Positions 1-6,627 are shown, counted from the first letter of the stretch. The stretch is DNA of 17,880 nucleotides from an uncultured Porphyromonadaceae bacterium (GCA_902491515.1 CABUIC010000038.1:1-17880); one strand, 5' to 3'. The notes: generated by a model not told the origin, from the letters alone. A program made the numbers and translations.

Positions 1-55
1 ACTACGACTTCGGCCCCCGCCGCTACATCTCCGCCGCCCCCTTCTGGCGCGCCCC
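1..55 (+). repeat. RHS-core direct repeat, copy 1
   Basis: These 55 bases are identical to 1725-1779 (offset 1724), and both encode the end of the RHS core in the same frame. The match surely continues upstream of the window, because the second cassette has about 250 bp more core sequence before its copy. Such identity next to different tips is a substrate for homologous tip exchange. Confidence 0.9.
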
Positions 56-803
56 AGACCCAAAAGTCCACGAAATGCCCGGCGTTTCTCCATATATATT
101 CTGCTTGGCCAATCCTATACGTTATACAGACTTGACTGGCTTTAAGCCCTCGCCATATGAAGCAGCGCTGATGTCGGCTGCGGTCTATAAAGATGATGAT
201 TATTCCGATTTCATAAAGGATTTAAATGATTTAAAATGGGTAATTTCTGACCATAAAACTGATATACAAAAGAATCATCATGCATATACTGGAATAGGCC
301 TCCAATCCATGTTGTTTCAACGGACTAATGATGATGGAAAGACCGAATATGCATATGTATATGCCGGTACAAATTCCTGGGAGGACGGTGTTGAAGATGT
401 GCTTCAGGTTGCCGGATTGGCTCCACAATACGCCAAAGCTATTGAAAATGCTAAAACTCTGCATGAGGAAATTGGTGGCGATGAACTTACATTCGTCGGA
501 CACTCTCTCGGCGGAGGTGAGGCAGCAGCAGCAAGTATGGCAACCGGACGCGATGCCATTACTTTTAATCCAGCCGTTGTCAGTGGGCTTACATCGCTAT
601 TCAACGGTTTGGGAGAAGGGGGTAATATCGACAATTATATATCAGCCACGCCAAAGGTGTTGGGACTAAGTATTAGTGTAGACCCTGTTACCAATTTTCA
701 AAGGAGCGCCTTTATGACTCCAAAAGGTAACATTATTCACGTACCCACTGCTTTTTATCCCACCCACAGTATCAATCGTTTAGTCAGAAGCTTAAAACCT
801 TAA
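1..803 (+). CDS. RHS-repeat protein C-terminus with class-3-lipase-like toxin tip (5' partial)
   Basis: The open frame runs in from the left edge (codons from base 3), so only the C-terminus of a much larger RHS protein is visible. The first codons give the end of the RHS core (FGPRRYISAAPFWRAPDPK, then NPIRYTDLTG), which marks the switch from conserved shell to variable toxin. The tip of about 220 residues contains GHSLGG around base 504, the nucleophile elbow of alpha/beta hydrolases of the lipase class 3 type. A later DPV (Asp codon at 681) and a C-terminal THS (His codon at 765) are candidates for the other triad members. The Met codon at 75 is internal, not a real start. The likely activity is lipase or phospholipase toxicity against competitor membranes; the substrate is inferred. 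Base composition falls sharply after the core, as expected for an exchanged tip. A predicted lipoprotein starts 3 nt after the stop, which fits a toxin-immunity pair. Confidence 0.85.
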   Translation, partial: YDFGPRRYISAAPFWRAPDPKVHEMPGVSPYIFCLANPIRYTDLTGFKPSPYEAALMSAAVYKDDDYSDFIKDLNDLKWVISDHKTDIQKNHHAYTGIGLQSMLFQRTNDDGKTEYAYVYAGTNSWEDGVEDVLQVAGLAPQYAKAIENAKTLHEEIGGDELTFVGHSLGGGEAAAASMATGRDAITFNPAVVSGLTSLFNGLGEGGNIDNYISATPKVLGLSISVDPVTNFQRSAFMTPKGNIIHVPTAFYPTHSINRLVRSLKP

Positions 804-806
804 ATT

Positions 807-1403
807 ATGAAACTGAGATTTTTTATTTTTACAGTTCTTCTTTTCTTATTCTCCGGATGCATTTATATCCGGATGACACATCTTTCCAAGCAGGACCTGG
901 AATGGATTAAACCGTATAATCTCAGCAAGACTTATGAGTTTATATCTAACGAGGGCAATGTCAGCAGGATGGACTACACATCGAAGTTTATTGCAAATTC
1001 AACAGACCCCTTTTATTTCAGTTCTGCAGGAGATTGGACATACGAGGCGAACGCATCTTATGATTTTCAAATCAAGTCAAAAGCGGATACCATCGATGGC
1101 AGTTTTGGAGTAAAAAAATTTCTTGATGCTCCGACATTATCAATGCGCTTCAATTTAGGAGCTCGTTTTTCTAAATACAAAGATGGGTTTCTCAATCAAT
1201 ACGCTCCGTTAAAGCCAATAGTTTTTAAACATAATGGAAAAACGTTCCGCGACTGCGTAATTGCCGACTCTACGAATTCCCGATACAGTCCTCATTGGCG
1301 GTATAAGGCGACGGAGAGGGTCGAGACCTTCGTTATCAGCAAGAAATACGGCCTGATTTACTATAAATTCGAAGACGGCGAAGAGTTCTTCAGAAAGTTC
1401 TGA
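807..1403 (+). CDS. Predicted lipoprotein, candidate immunity protein for the lipase-like RHS tip
   Basis: This 198-residue protein has a short basic start, a hydrophobic stretch and a lipobox FSGC with the acylated Cys at residue 18, so it should be an exported lipoprotein. Bulky residues rather than an acidic run follow the Cys, so surface exposure is not indicated. The rest is a soluble domain rich in aromatic residues (for example DLEWIKPY near residue 30 and the end FEDGEEFF) with no enzyme motif that I recognise. Its ATG lies 3 nt after the toxin stop, so the two are almost certainly translated from one message. Position, size and localisation together suggest immunity against the upstream lipase, acting at the periplasmic membrane face where a phospholipase would attack. 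The immunity role is inferred from context; the lipoprotein signal is directly visible. Confidence 0.75.
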   Translation: MKLRFFIFTVLLFLFSGCIYIRMTHLSKQDLEWIKPYNLSKTYEFISNEGNVSRMDYTSKFIANSTDPFYFSSAGDWTYEANASYDFQIKSKADTIDGSFGVKKFLDAPTLSMRFNLGARFSKYKDGFLNQYAPLKPIVFKHNGKTFRDCVIADSTNSRYSPHWRYKATERVETFVISKKYGLIYYKFEDGEEFFRKF

Positions 1404-1462
1404 CAAAGAACTAATTAAACCATTTACACTGAATCCACTTCACAAGGCTCGACTATACAGCA

Positions 1463-2449
1463 ATGCTTCAACCGACTTCCAAATACGATGTCTCCTACTT
1501 CCCCGGCGGATACTTCGACAGCAGCGGCGGCGTCCATTACATGCACCTTGACTATCAGGGCTCCGTCGTTATGGAAACCGACTCCACGGGCCATATCGAG
1601 AAGCACCGCGGCTACTATCCCTACGGCGAGCCTTGGACAGAGAGCACCAACAAAAAAACACTCGCGGCGAGCGTAGCGCAGCCGCAGACCTACCAGAGCA
1701 AGGAGCGCACCGCGGCCACGGGCGACTACGACTTCGGCCCCCGCCGCTACATCTCCGCCGCCCCCTTCTGGCGCGCCCCCGACCCCAAAGCCCACGACTA
1801 CCCAAACATCTCCCCCTACGCCTTCTGCGCCGCAAACCCAATCAGATACGCCGACCCCACGGGGATGCACCTGTATGTAATGAATCACGAAGGTGACGTG
1901 ATAAAAACCGAAATTGACGAGAATATGGATTATATCCAAATCGTCAATGACAAGGGAGAAATACAGGCACAGTCCGAGATCTACGATTATGGAACGATTA
2001 AGTTTGAAGGCAAAAAAGATGTCATCACTCATATAAATAAAATTCCTGTCAAGGACAAAAATGGGAATCAGATACAATACCAAACCCTTAAAGTTGACGG
2101 TGATGAAGCGGGAAAAGAAATATTTGAATTTTTAGCCGATAACATAACCGGAAATAATGGAGTTGAATTTTCCTTAACTCAAGTTGGGGCAGAAGGCTCT
2201 GGCGCCAATTATATCACGACAAGCAATTGCAAAAAAACAGAATATGGTGCCGGACAGCTCTATTATTCCAAGTTTCAGTATAACTGGTATCTTCGAACCA
2301 TGATTCATTCTCATCCCCAAGGAGAACATCCAAGTGAAGGAGACGGAACCTTTAAGAATGAAATATCAAACACACAAAATAAAAAAAACCAACATGTTCC
2401 CATTTTCCAAATTTACCATGCCAAAACTAAAAAATATATTCCCTATTGA
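1463..2449 (+). CDS. Truncated (orphan) RHS cassette with JAB-like metallopeptidase toxin domain
   Basis: This 328-residue protein has two parts. Residues about 10-134 are RHS-core sequence (YFPGGYFDSSGG, HLDYQGSVV, YYPYGEPW, FGPRRYISAAPFWRAPDP) ending in the junction NPIRYADPTG. Residues 135-328 are a different, AT-richer tip. Its end has HSHPQGEHPSEGD (282-294) with an upstream VEFSL containing Glu235. This resembles the JAMM metal site (Glu, His-x-His, Ser, Asp) and the JAB-like toxin 1 family known from Bacteroidetes polymorphic toxins. The spacing after the second His is 6 residues to Ser, one fewer than the usual 7. There is no signal peptide and no full RHS shell, and an in-frame TGA at 1430-1432 separates it from anything upstream. 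It is therefore best read as a silent or orphan tip that could replace the lipase tip by recombination. The ATG at 1463 is the first in frame, so whether it is expressed alone is unknown. Confidence 0.8.
   Translation: MLQPTSKYDVSYFPGGYFDSSGGVHYMHLDYQGSVVMETDSTGHIEKHRGYYPYGEPWTESTNKKTLAASVAQPQTYQSKERTAATGDYDFGPRRYISAAPFWRAPDPKAHDYPNISPYAFCAANPIRYADPTGMHLYVMNHEGDVIKTEIDENMDYIQIVNDKGEIQAQSEIYDYGTIKFEGKKDVITHINKIPVKDKNGNQIQYQTLKVDGDEAGKEIFEFLADNITGNNGVEFSLTQVGAEGSGANYITTSNCKKTEYGAGQLYYSKFQYNWYLRTMIHSHPQGEHPSEGDGTFKNEISNTQNKKNQHVPIFQIYHAKTKKYIPY
1725..1779 (+). repeat. RHS-core direct repeat, copy 2
   Basis: This is the second copy of the 55-bp identical core segment, within the orphan cassette. 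The first difference is A to C at the position matching base 56. Similarity then decays through the DPK and NPIRY codons until the tips become unrelated after the (D)P/L-T-G junction. Confidence 0.9.
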
Positions 2450-3059
2450 CGTAGTGCGAATATCGTTCCTTATTACGGTGATTGTATGTATTTTTACAAC
2501 ACCGGTCTCGACAGCACGCGGTCTTGATGAACCATCTCCGGTGTGGCTTATCGGCGTGGAGATTTCGTGCCCGAAACTATTTACTCAAATTGACAGCATT
2601 ATAAGCAATACGGACCTTACAATAACCGTAAAACCAGAACGGGCATCATTAATTTGTCCATCGAAATATATCAATATTTTTGAGCCCCGAATCGTAAGCG
2701 GAGAGGGAAAGCCTTGGAATGAAACAGTCTTTTGGCTAAAACTTTACTCAATGGAAGAAGACGATTATTCCTATGACAGATACTTCTTCAAGATTGGTGA
2801 TCACATTTATACGTCCTCCGACTGGCTTCCAACGCTCTATACACGGAAGAATAATAAAAAAATGTATTTAGGGAAAAAACATCTCACTTTGTATTATTTT
2901 GACCCTTCCCCTTTATGGCTTTTTAAAATCGAGTACGGAAAGATTACGCAGGCCATTTACCATGTCAGTGAGCTCGATGACTTTCAGGAACCGGGGTATG
3001 ACCTCTTGAATCACATGATTATTTCAGAAGGAATAATGGAGATAGAACCAACTAAATAA
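2418..3059 (+). CDS. Predicted exported protein, candidate immunity protein for the JAB-like tip
   Basis: I chose the ATG at 2418 because it gives a good signal peptide: basic MPKLKN, hydrophobic SFLITVIVCIFTTPV, and a likely cleavage after STA. Earlier ATGs at 2334 and 2394 only add polar residues copied from an overlap with the toxin gene. From 2418 the product is 213 residues, and the gene overlaps the end of the toxin gene by 32 nt, which implies translational coupling. The mature part contains many Trp, Tyr and Phe residues (KPWNETVFWLKLY, FFKIGDHIY, PLWLFKIEYGKI) and no catalytic motif that I recognise. Overlap with a toxin gene plus export makes an immunity role the best guess. An alternative is an accessory factor of the cassette. 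Confidence 0.65.
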   Translation: MPKLKNIFPIDVVRISFLITVIVCIFTTPVSTARGLDEPSPVWLIGVEISCPKLFTQIDSIISNTDLTITVKPERASLICPSKYINIFEPRIVSGEGKPWNETVFWLKLYSMEEDDYSYDRYFFKIGDHIYTSSDWLPTLYTRKNNKKMYLGKKHLTLYYFDPSPLWLFKIEYGKITQAIYHVSELDDFQEPGYDLLNHMIISEGIMEIEPTK

Positions 3060-3068
3060 GATTAAGCG

Positions 3069-3554
3069 ATGAAAAGAATGCCATATTTGATTGCAATTAT
3101 TCTCAGTATTGAGGTTTGCACGGCAAAAGATGATTCGGTAAGTGTATACTTCGACTGGTGCCTTATAAAGGACCGTCTGCTTCTGGAACGGATTGACTCC
3201 CTGTTGAACCTTTCGGACACCACCGGATATTGGGAGTTCGACCCGGGAGTGTCGCAGGCCCTGATGAGGGCAAGAAGATACTACAGAGTCGATGTAGAGA
3301 ACGAGCCGGACACTCTGACGCTATATGACGGCAAAAATCACACCGTGACGATCACTCATTTCAACGAGCCCACCACCGACGCGAAAAATGCCGTACGATA
3401 CAAGGACCGCGTCTATTACTTTACAAAAGGAGCCGATTTCCTCGAATATTACGATATCGGCGGATGGCAGTTCTATCCCAAGGGCGACACCCTCCCGACG
3501 CAAGTCTGGCATCTGGAATTCCGGTGTCCTGCGGAGAAAGTAATTTCAAGGTGA
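3069..3554 (+). CDS. Small predicted exported protein, possible second or orphan immunity gene
   Basis: This 161-residue product starts MKRMPYLIAIILSIEV and reads as a short signal peptide ending near CTA-KDD. It follows the previous gene by 9 nt, so the two are probably co-transcribed. The layout of the mature region is loosely like that of its neighbour: a W/C-containing start, an IDSLL segment (the neighbour has IDSII), a central strand-rich region, VRYKDRVYYF (neighbour FFKIGDHIY) and a late VWHLEF (neighbour LWLFKIEY). This suggests distant paralogy, judged by eye only. Composition is closer to the core genome than that of the toxin tips. It may be a duplicate immunity gene or one left from a lost cassette. 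No function can be assigned from motifs. Confidence 0.6.
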   Translation: MKRMPYLIAIILSIEVCTAKDDSVSVYFDWCLIKDRLLLERIDSLLNLSDTTGYWEFDPGVSQALMRARRYYRVDVENEPDTLTLYDGKNHTVTITHFNEPTTDAKNAVRYKDRVYYFTKGADFLEYYDIGGWQFYPKGDTLPTQVWHLEFRCPAEKVISR

Positions 3555-3604
3555 CCCCCTCACCACTTTCTTTCCCTGCGTGCAGTTTTTCCGAAAATTT
3601 TGCG

Positions 3605-3612
3605 TATCTTTG
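3605..3612 (+). promoter_or_regulatory. Bacteroidetes -7 box (TATCTTTG) for serC-serA
   Basis: TATCTTTG matches the Bacteroidetes primary sigma consensus TAnnTTTG exactly and lies 38 nt before the serC ATG, which would leave a short leader. I see no clear -33 TTTG at the expected distance, so recognition may rest on the -7 box. It marks the boundary between the accessory toxin locus and the serine genes. Confidence 0.6.
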
Positions 3613-3650
3613 CAGACAGGACAACAACAAACTTCAAAAGTCTCGATAAT

Positions 3651-4724
3651 ATGAAGAAGCATAATTTCTACGCAGGACCGTCGATTCTGAGCGACTATAC
3701 GATTCAGAACACGGCCGACGCCATCATCAACTTCGCCGACACGGGTCTTTCCATCCTGGAGGTGTCGCACCGGAGCAAGGAGTTCCAGGCCGTCATCGAC
3801 GAGGCCACGGCTCTCGTAAAGGAGATTCTGAACGTGCCGGAGGGCTTCAGCGTGCTCTGGCTGGGCGGAGGCGCCTCGATGCAGTTCTGCATGATTCCCT
3901 ACAACCTTCTGTCGACCCGCGCCGCCTATCTCGACACGGGCACCTGGGCCTCCAACGCCATCAAGGAGGCCCGTCTCTTCGGCGAGGTGGACGTCGTGGC
4001 TTCCTCCAAGGACGCCAACTACACCTTCATTCCCAAGGACTACACCATCCCCGATGGTATGGACTACTTCCACTACACTTCGAACAACACTATCTACGGC
4101 ACCGAAATCCGCAAGGACCCGGAGGCTCCGTGTCCTCTGATTGCCGACATGAGCTCCGACATCTTCTCCCGCGCCATCGACTGGAGCAAGTACGACGCCG
4201 TATACGCCGGCGCCCAGAAGAATCTGGCTCCCGCGGGCGTTACGCTCGTGATTGTCCGCGATTCGGCCCTCGGCAAGGTTGAGCGCGTGATTCCGACGAT
4301 GCTCGACTACCGGACGCACATCAAGAAGGGCTCGATGTTCAACACTCCTCCCGTGCTCCCCATCTTCTCGGCCCTTCAGACGCTCCGCTACTACAAGAGC
4401 CTCGGCGGCATCCCCGAGCTCGAGCGCCGCGACCTGGAGAAGGCCTCCACGCTGTACAAGGCCATCGACGAGAGCCGTATGTTCGTCGGCACTGTCACGG
4501 ACCCCGCCGACCGCTCGATCATGAACGTATGCTTCGTGATGCGTCCCGAGTTCAAGCATCTCGAGGCTGAGTTCGTCGACTTCTGCGCCGGCCGCGGCAT
4601 CGTGGGCATCAAGGGCCACCGCAGCGTCGGCGGCTTCCGCGCCAGCCTCTACAACGCCCTTCCCCTCGAGAGCGTGCTCGTGCTCGTCGAAGCCATGCGC
4701 GACTTCGAGGCCACGCACTCGTAA
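3651..4724 (+). CDS. serC: Phosphoserine aminotransferase
   Basis: SerC converts 3-phosphohydroxypyruvate and glutamate to O-phosphoserine and 2-oxoglutarate, the second step of serine synthesis; it uses PLP and acts in the cytoplasm. The ATG at 3651 gives 357 residues beginning MKKHNFYAGPSIL, the usual PSAT start. An upstream in-frame extension from 3600 would cover the promoter and is rejected. GGGASMQF (72-79) is the phosphate-cup region, ADMSSDIFSR carries the cofactor-contacting Asp (166), and GAQKNLAPAG (187-196) holds the Schiff-base Lys190. SHRSKEF near residue 40 and the C-terminal GHRSVGGFRASLYNA contribute substrate-binding residues. Length is normal for the family. serA begins 21 nt after the stop, so the two successive pathway enzymes form an operon transcribed from the -7 box at 3605. 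Confidence 0.96.
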   Translation: MKKHNFYAGPSILSDYTIQNTADAIINFADTGLSILEVSHRSKEFQAVIDEATALVKEILNVPEGFSVLWLGGGASMQFCMIPYNLLSTRAAYLDTGTWASNAIKEARLFGEVDVVASSKDANYTFIPKDYTIPDGMDYFHYTSNNTIYGTEIRKDPEAPCPLIADMSSDIFSRAIDWSKYDAVYAGAQKNLAPAGVTLVIVRDSALGKVERVIPTMLDYRTHIKKGSMFNTPPVLPIFSALQTLRYYKSLGGIPELERRDLEKASTLYKAIDESRMFVGTVTDPADRSIMNVCFVMRPEFKHLEAEFVDFCAGRGIVGIKGHRSVGGFRASLYNALPLESVLVLVEAMRDFEATHS

Positions 4725-4745
4725 ACCATCAGCACCCTGAGCATC

Positions 4746-5663
4746 ATGAAAATCCTCGTTGCCACCGAAAAGCCCTTCGCCGCCGTAGCCGTCGAAGGCA
4801 TCCGCAAGGAAATCGAAGCCGCCGGCCACACCCTCGAGCTCCTCGAGAAGTACACCTCGCGCGATGAGCTCTACCGCGCCCTCGCCGACGCCGAAGGCCT
4901 CATTGTCCGCAGCGACATCATCGACGCCGAGGCCATAGCCAAGGCTCCAAAGCTCAAAATCATCGTCCGCGCCGGCGCCGGATACGACAACATCGACCTC
5001 AAGGCCGCATCGGCAGCCGGAATAGTTGTCGAAAACACCCCCGGCCAGAACTCCAACGCCGTGGCCGAGCTCGTCTTCGGCATGGCCGTGGCCGCCGCCC
5101 GCAACGGCTTCAACGGCACCTCCGGCTTCGAGCTCCGCGGCAAGACTCTCGGCCTCCAGGCCTTCGGTCAGGTGGGCCGCAACGTGGCCCGCATCGCCCG
5201 GGGCTTCGAGATGGAAGTCTGCGCCTTCGACCCCTTCTGCCCCGACGAGGTGATGATTGCGGCCGGCGTGCGCCCCGTCCACAGCGTCGACGAACTCTAC
5301 GCGTCCAACCGCTTCGTATCCATCCACATCCCCGCTACGCCGCAGACCGTCGGCTCCATCGGCTACGAGCTCATCGCCTCGATGCCCAAGGGCGCGGTGC
5401 TCCTCAACACGGCCCGCAAGGAAGTAATTGACGAAGAAGGCCTCAAAAAGGCCCTCGCGGAGCGCACGGACCTCAAGTACTACGCCGACGTGAAGCCCGG
5501 CAACGCCGCCGAGCTCGAAGAGCACTTCCCCGGCCGCGTGTTCTTCACACCCAAGAAGACGGGCGCCCAGACCGCCGAGGCGAACATCAACGCCGGCATC
5601 GCCGCTGCGCGCCAGACCGTAGCCTTCTTCCGCGACGGCACTGACCGTTTCCGCGTGAACTGA
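4746..5663 (+). CDS. serA: D-3-phosphoglycerate dehydrogenase, short form without ACT domain
   Basis: SerA oxidises 3-phosphoglycerate to 3-phosphohydroxypyruvate with NAD, the first committed step of serine synthesis. The 305 residues contain the D-2-hydroxyacid dehydrogenase fold: RAGAGYDNID (75-84), NTPGQNSNAVAELVFG, the nucleotide-binding loop, and NTARKEVIDE with catalytic-type Arg224. The protein ends at the dehydrogenase core, so the C-terminal serine-sensing ACT domain of the E. coli enzyme is missing and feedback by that route is not expected. Two departures are visible. The loop reads AFGQVG (139-144), with Ala for the first Gly of GxGxxG. The usual TPH motif is TPK (Lys270), and no VFExEP Glu motif precedes it. 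I recall the His-to-Lys form from a lineage shared by Bacteroidetes and Entamoeba, so this is probably a functional variant. The partner enzyme serC is immediately upstream. Confidence 0.93.
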   Translation: MKILVATEKPFAAVAVEGIRKEIEAAGHTLELLEKYTSRDELYRALADAEGLIVRSDIIDAEAIAKAPKLKIIVRAGAGYDNIDLKAASAAGIVVENTPGQNSNAVAELVFGMAVAAARNGFNGTSGFELRGKTLGLQAFGQVGRNVARIARGFEMEVCAFDPFCPDEVMIAAGVRPVHSVDELYASNRFVSIHIPATPQTVGSIGYELIASMPKGAVLLNTARKEVIDEEGLKKALAERTDLKYYADVKPGNAAELEEHFPGRVFFTPKKTGAQTAEANINAGIAAARQTVAFFRDGTDRFRVN

Positions 5664-5687
5664 ACGGTCCTCACCGCCAAGCTCTTA

Positions 5688-5721
5688 CATCCCGCCACGG
5701 CCCCGTGCCGCCGGCGGGATG
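5688..5721 (+). terminator. Terminator-like inverted repeat after serA
   Basis: CATCCCGCC (5688-5696) pairs perfectly with GGCGGGATG (5713-5721), and the loop contains a further ACGG/CCGT pair. It starts 25 nt after the serA stop. The following GTTTCGTT is only weakly T-rich, so this is a probable rather than classic intrinsic terminator. Confidence 0.6.
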
Positions 5722-5777
5722 TTTCGTTGCGGGCGGAGCAACATCCGCATTTTCCGGCGGCTGGGGTGCGATATTCT

Positions 5778-5809
5778 TTTGGCGGATTAGAAATTATTGC
5801 TTATTTTTT
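5778..5809 (+). promoter_or_regulatory. Possible Bacteroidetes promoter for the small lipoprotein gene
   Basis: TTTG (5778-5781) is followed after 20 nt by TATTTTTT (5802-5809), which matches TAnnTTTG except for the last base and has a G just after it. The spacing equals that of the dnaE promoter. It would give a leader of about 200 nt that includes the hairpin at 5855-5928. Confidence 0.35.
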
Positions 5810-5854
5810 GTGGCGAAATACATTTTGGAAAGCGTTTATCGACGCTCAGTCTTG

Positions 5855-5928
5855 ACGACTTGAAACTTCGCAAACTTCAGAATGAGTCAGGAAAGAGGCA
5901 GCGGTAGCATGCGAAGACCTCAAGTCGT
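5855..5928 (+). repeat. Large imperfect inverted repeat (hairpin) in the leader of the lipoprotein gene
   Basis: The left arm ACGACTTGA-AA-CTTCGC (5855-5871) pairs with the right arm GCGAAG-ACC-TCAAGTCGT (5911-5928). This gives 9 bp and 6 bp of perfect pairing, separated by a small AA/ACC internal loop, closing a 39-nt terminal loop. No T-run follows, so it does not look like a terminator. It could be a structured leader, a small RNA or a mobile-repeat remnant. Confidence 0.5.
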
Positions 5929-6019
5929 GGAAGCGGGCGGGTGGTATGGTTCTCACGCTTTTCATTTTCCCAACATCCAGACCGCCGAGAAAGGGGACCC
6001 CGAGGCCCGTTTTTTTGCA

Positions 6020-6448
6020 ATGAAAAACAGACTTACCCATCTGCGCACGCTCCTCGCCGTGATGCTGTGCGCGCTGATGTCCGTGGCCTTCACGGCCTGC
6101 GGCGATGACGACGACGAACCCGGAGACACCTCGAAGGTGGTAGGCACCTGGTACGGAGAAGACTATGACCACTTCTACTCCAACGTCAGCATCACCTTCA
6201 ACTCCGACGGCACCGGCTCGGCCACCATGGAGCGCAACGGCGCCTACCTCTCCGTCTACCGCGCACAGTTCACATACAAGGTTAAGGGGAACAAGGTGAC
6301 GACCCCGGGAACCATGGCCAACGCCAACTCCGACGGCGAGACCAGCACCCAGGACTTCAACAACACCTACGATGTAGCGGGCACAACCCTCTACGTCCGC
6401 TCGGGCAACAGCTGGTACACCGGCAACGTCCGTTCCTACCACAAGTAA
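6020..6448 (+). CDS. Small lipoprotein with lipocalin-like beta domain
   Basis: The ATG at 6020 gives 142 residues with a clear signal: basic MKNRLTHLR, a hydrophobic core, and lipobox FTAC with Cys27. The Cys is followed by GDDDDEPGD, the acidic run typical of surface-exported Bacteroidetes lipoproteins. The mature part has VVGTWYGE, VSITFNSDGTGSATM and later strand-like repeats ending VRSYHK. This resembles the short lipocalin-like proteins common in Bacteroides genomes. The ligand and role are unknown. The longer frame starting at 5882 is rejected because it would place 46 polar residues before the signal peptide. The gene stands alone between a terminator-like repeat upstream and another downstream. 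Confidence 0.8.
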   Translation: MKNRLTHLRTLLAVMLCALMSVAFTACGDDDDEPGDTSKVVGTWYGEDYDHFYSNVSITFNSDGTGSATMERNGAYLSVYRAQFTYKVKGNKVTTPGTMANANSDGETSTQDFNNTYDVAGTTLYVRSGNSWYTGNVRSYHK

Positions 6449-6466
6449 TCCACACCCTCAAACGCT

Positions 6467-6513
6467 GCGAAGGCCTATGCCTGCCGGGATTCGCCCGGGG
6501 CCGAGGCCTTCGC
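6467..6513 (+). terminator. Strong inverted repeat after the lipoprotein gene
   Basis: GCGAAGGCCT (6467-6476) pairs perfectly with AGGCCTTCGC (6504-6513), and an inner CCGGG/CCCGG pair (6484-6498) extends the structure. It begins 18 nt after the stop. No T-run follows (ATACAAAAAC), so termination is likely but not of the textbook intrinsic type. Confidence 0.55.
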
Positions 6514-6627
6514 CATACAAAAACAATTCTACTACTTCAAACATCCTGATGAAGCCGGTGCAAAATTACTGACAATAGCCCACCCGCGCAATACCCTCTT
6601 CTGAGTATTTATTTCGCCTCCGGGGCT

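Larger units (their letters stand above)
5664..6019. other. 356-bp non-coding gap between serA and the lipoprotein gene
   Basis: The gap holds, in order, a terminator-like inverted repeat (5688-5721), a GC-rich stretch, an AT-rich promoter-like segment (5778-5809), and a large imperfect hairpin (5855-5928). GC-rich sequence then runs to the ATG at 6020. A frame open from 5882 joins the lipoprotein frame, but the added residues look random and would bury the signal peptide. I see no gene here. Confidence 0.7.

Noticed and set aside
2334..2417. Earlier starts for the exported protein after the JAB toxin
   Set aside because: They add residues rich in Lys and Thr from the toxin overlap and push the signal peptide inward; the ATG at 2418 gives a normal signal peptide.
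3546..5525. 659-codon open frame on the minus strand opposite serC and serA
   Set aside because: It is antisense to two clear enzymes. The composition (runs of Val, Gly, Ala, Glu, Asp, His) is the mirror of C-ending codons in the real genes, and no domain is visible.
5819..5827. TACATTTTG as the lipoprotein -7 box
   Set aside because: It has one base too many for TAnnTTTG, and no -33 element lies at the right distance; the 5778-5809 pair fits better.
5882..6019. N-terminal extension of the small lipoprotein
   Set aside because: The added residues are polar and would precede a well-formed lipoprotein signal, and the extension overlaps the hairpin.
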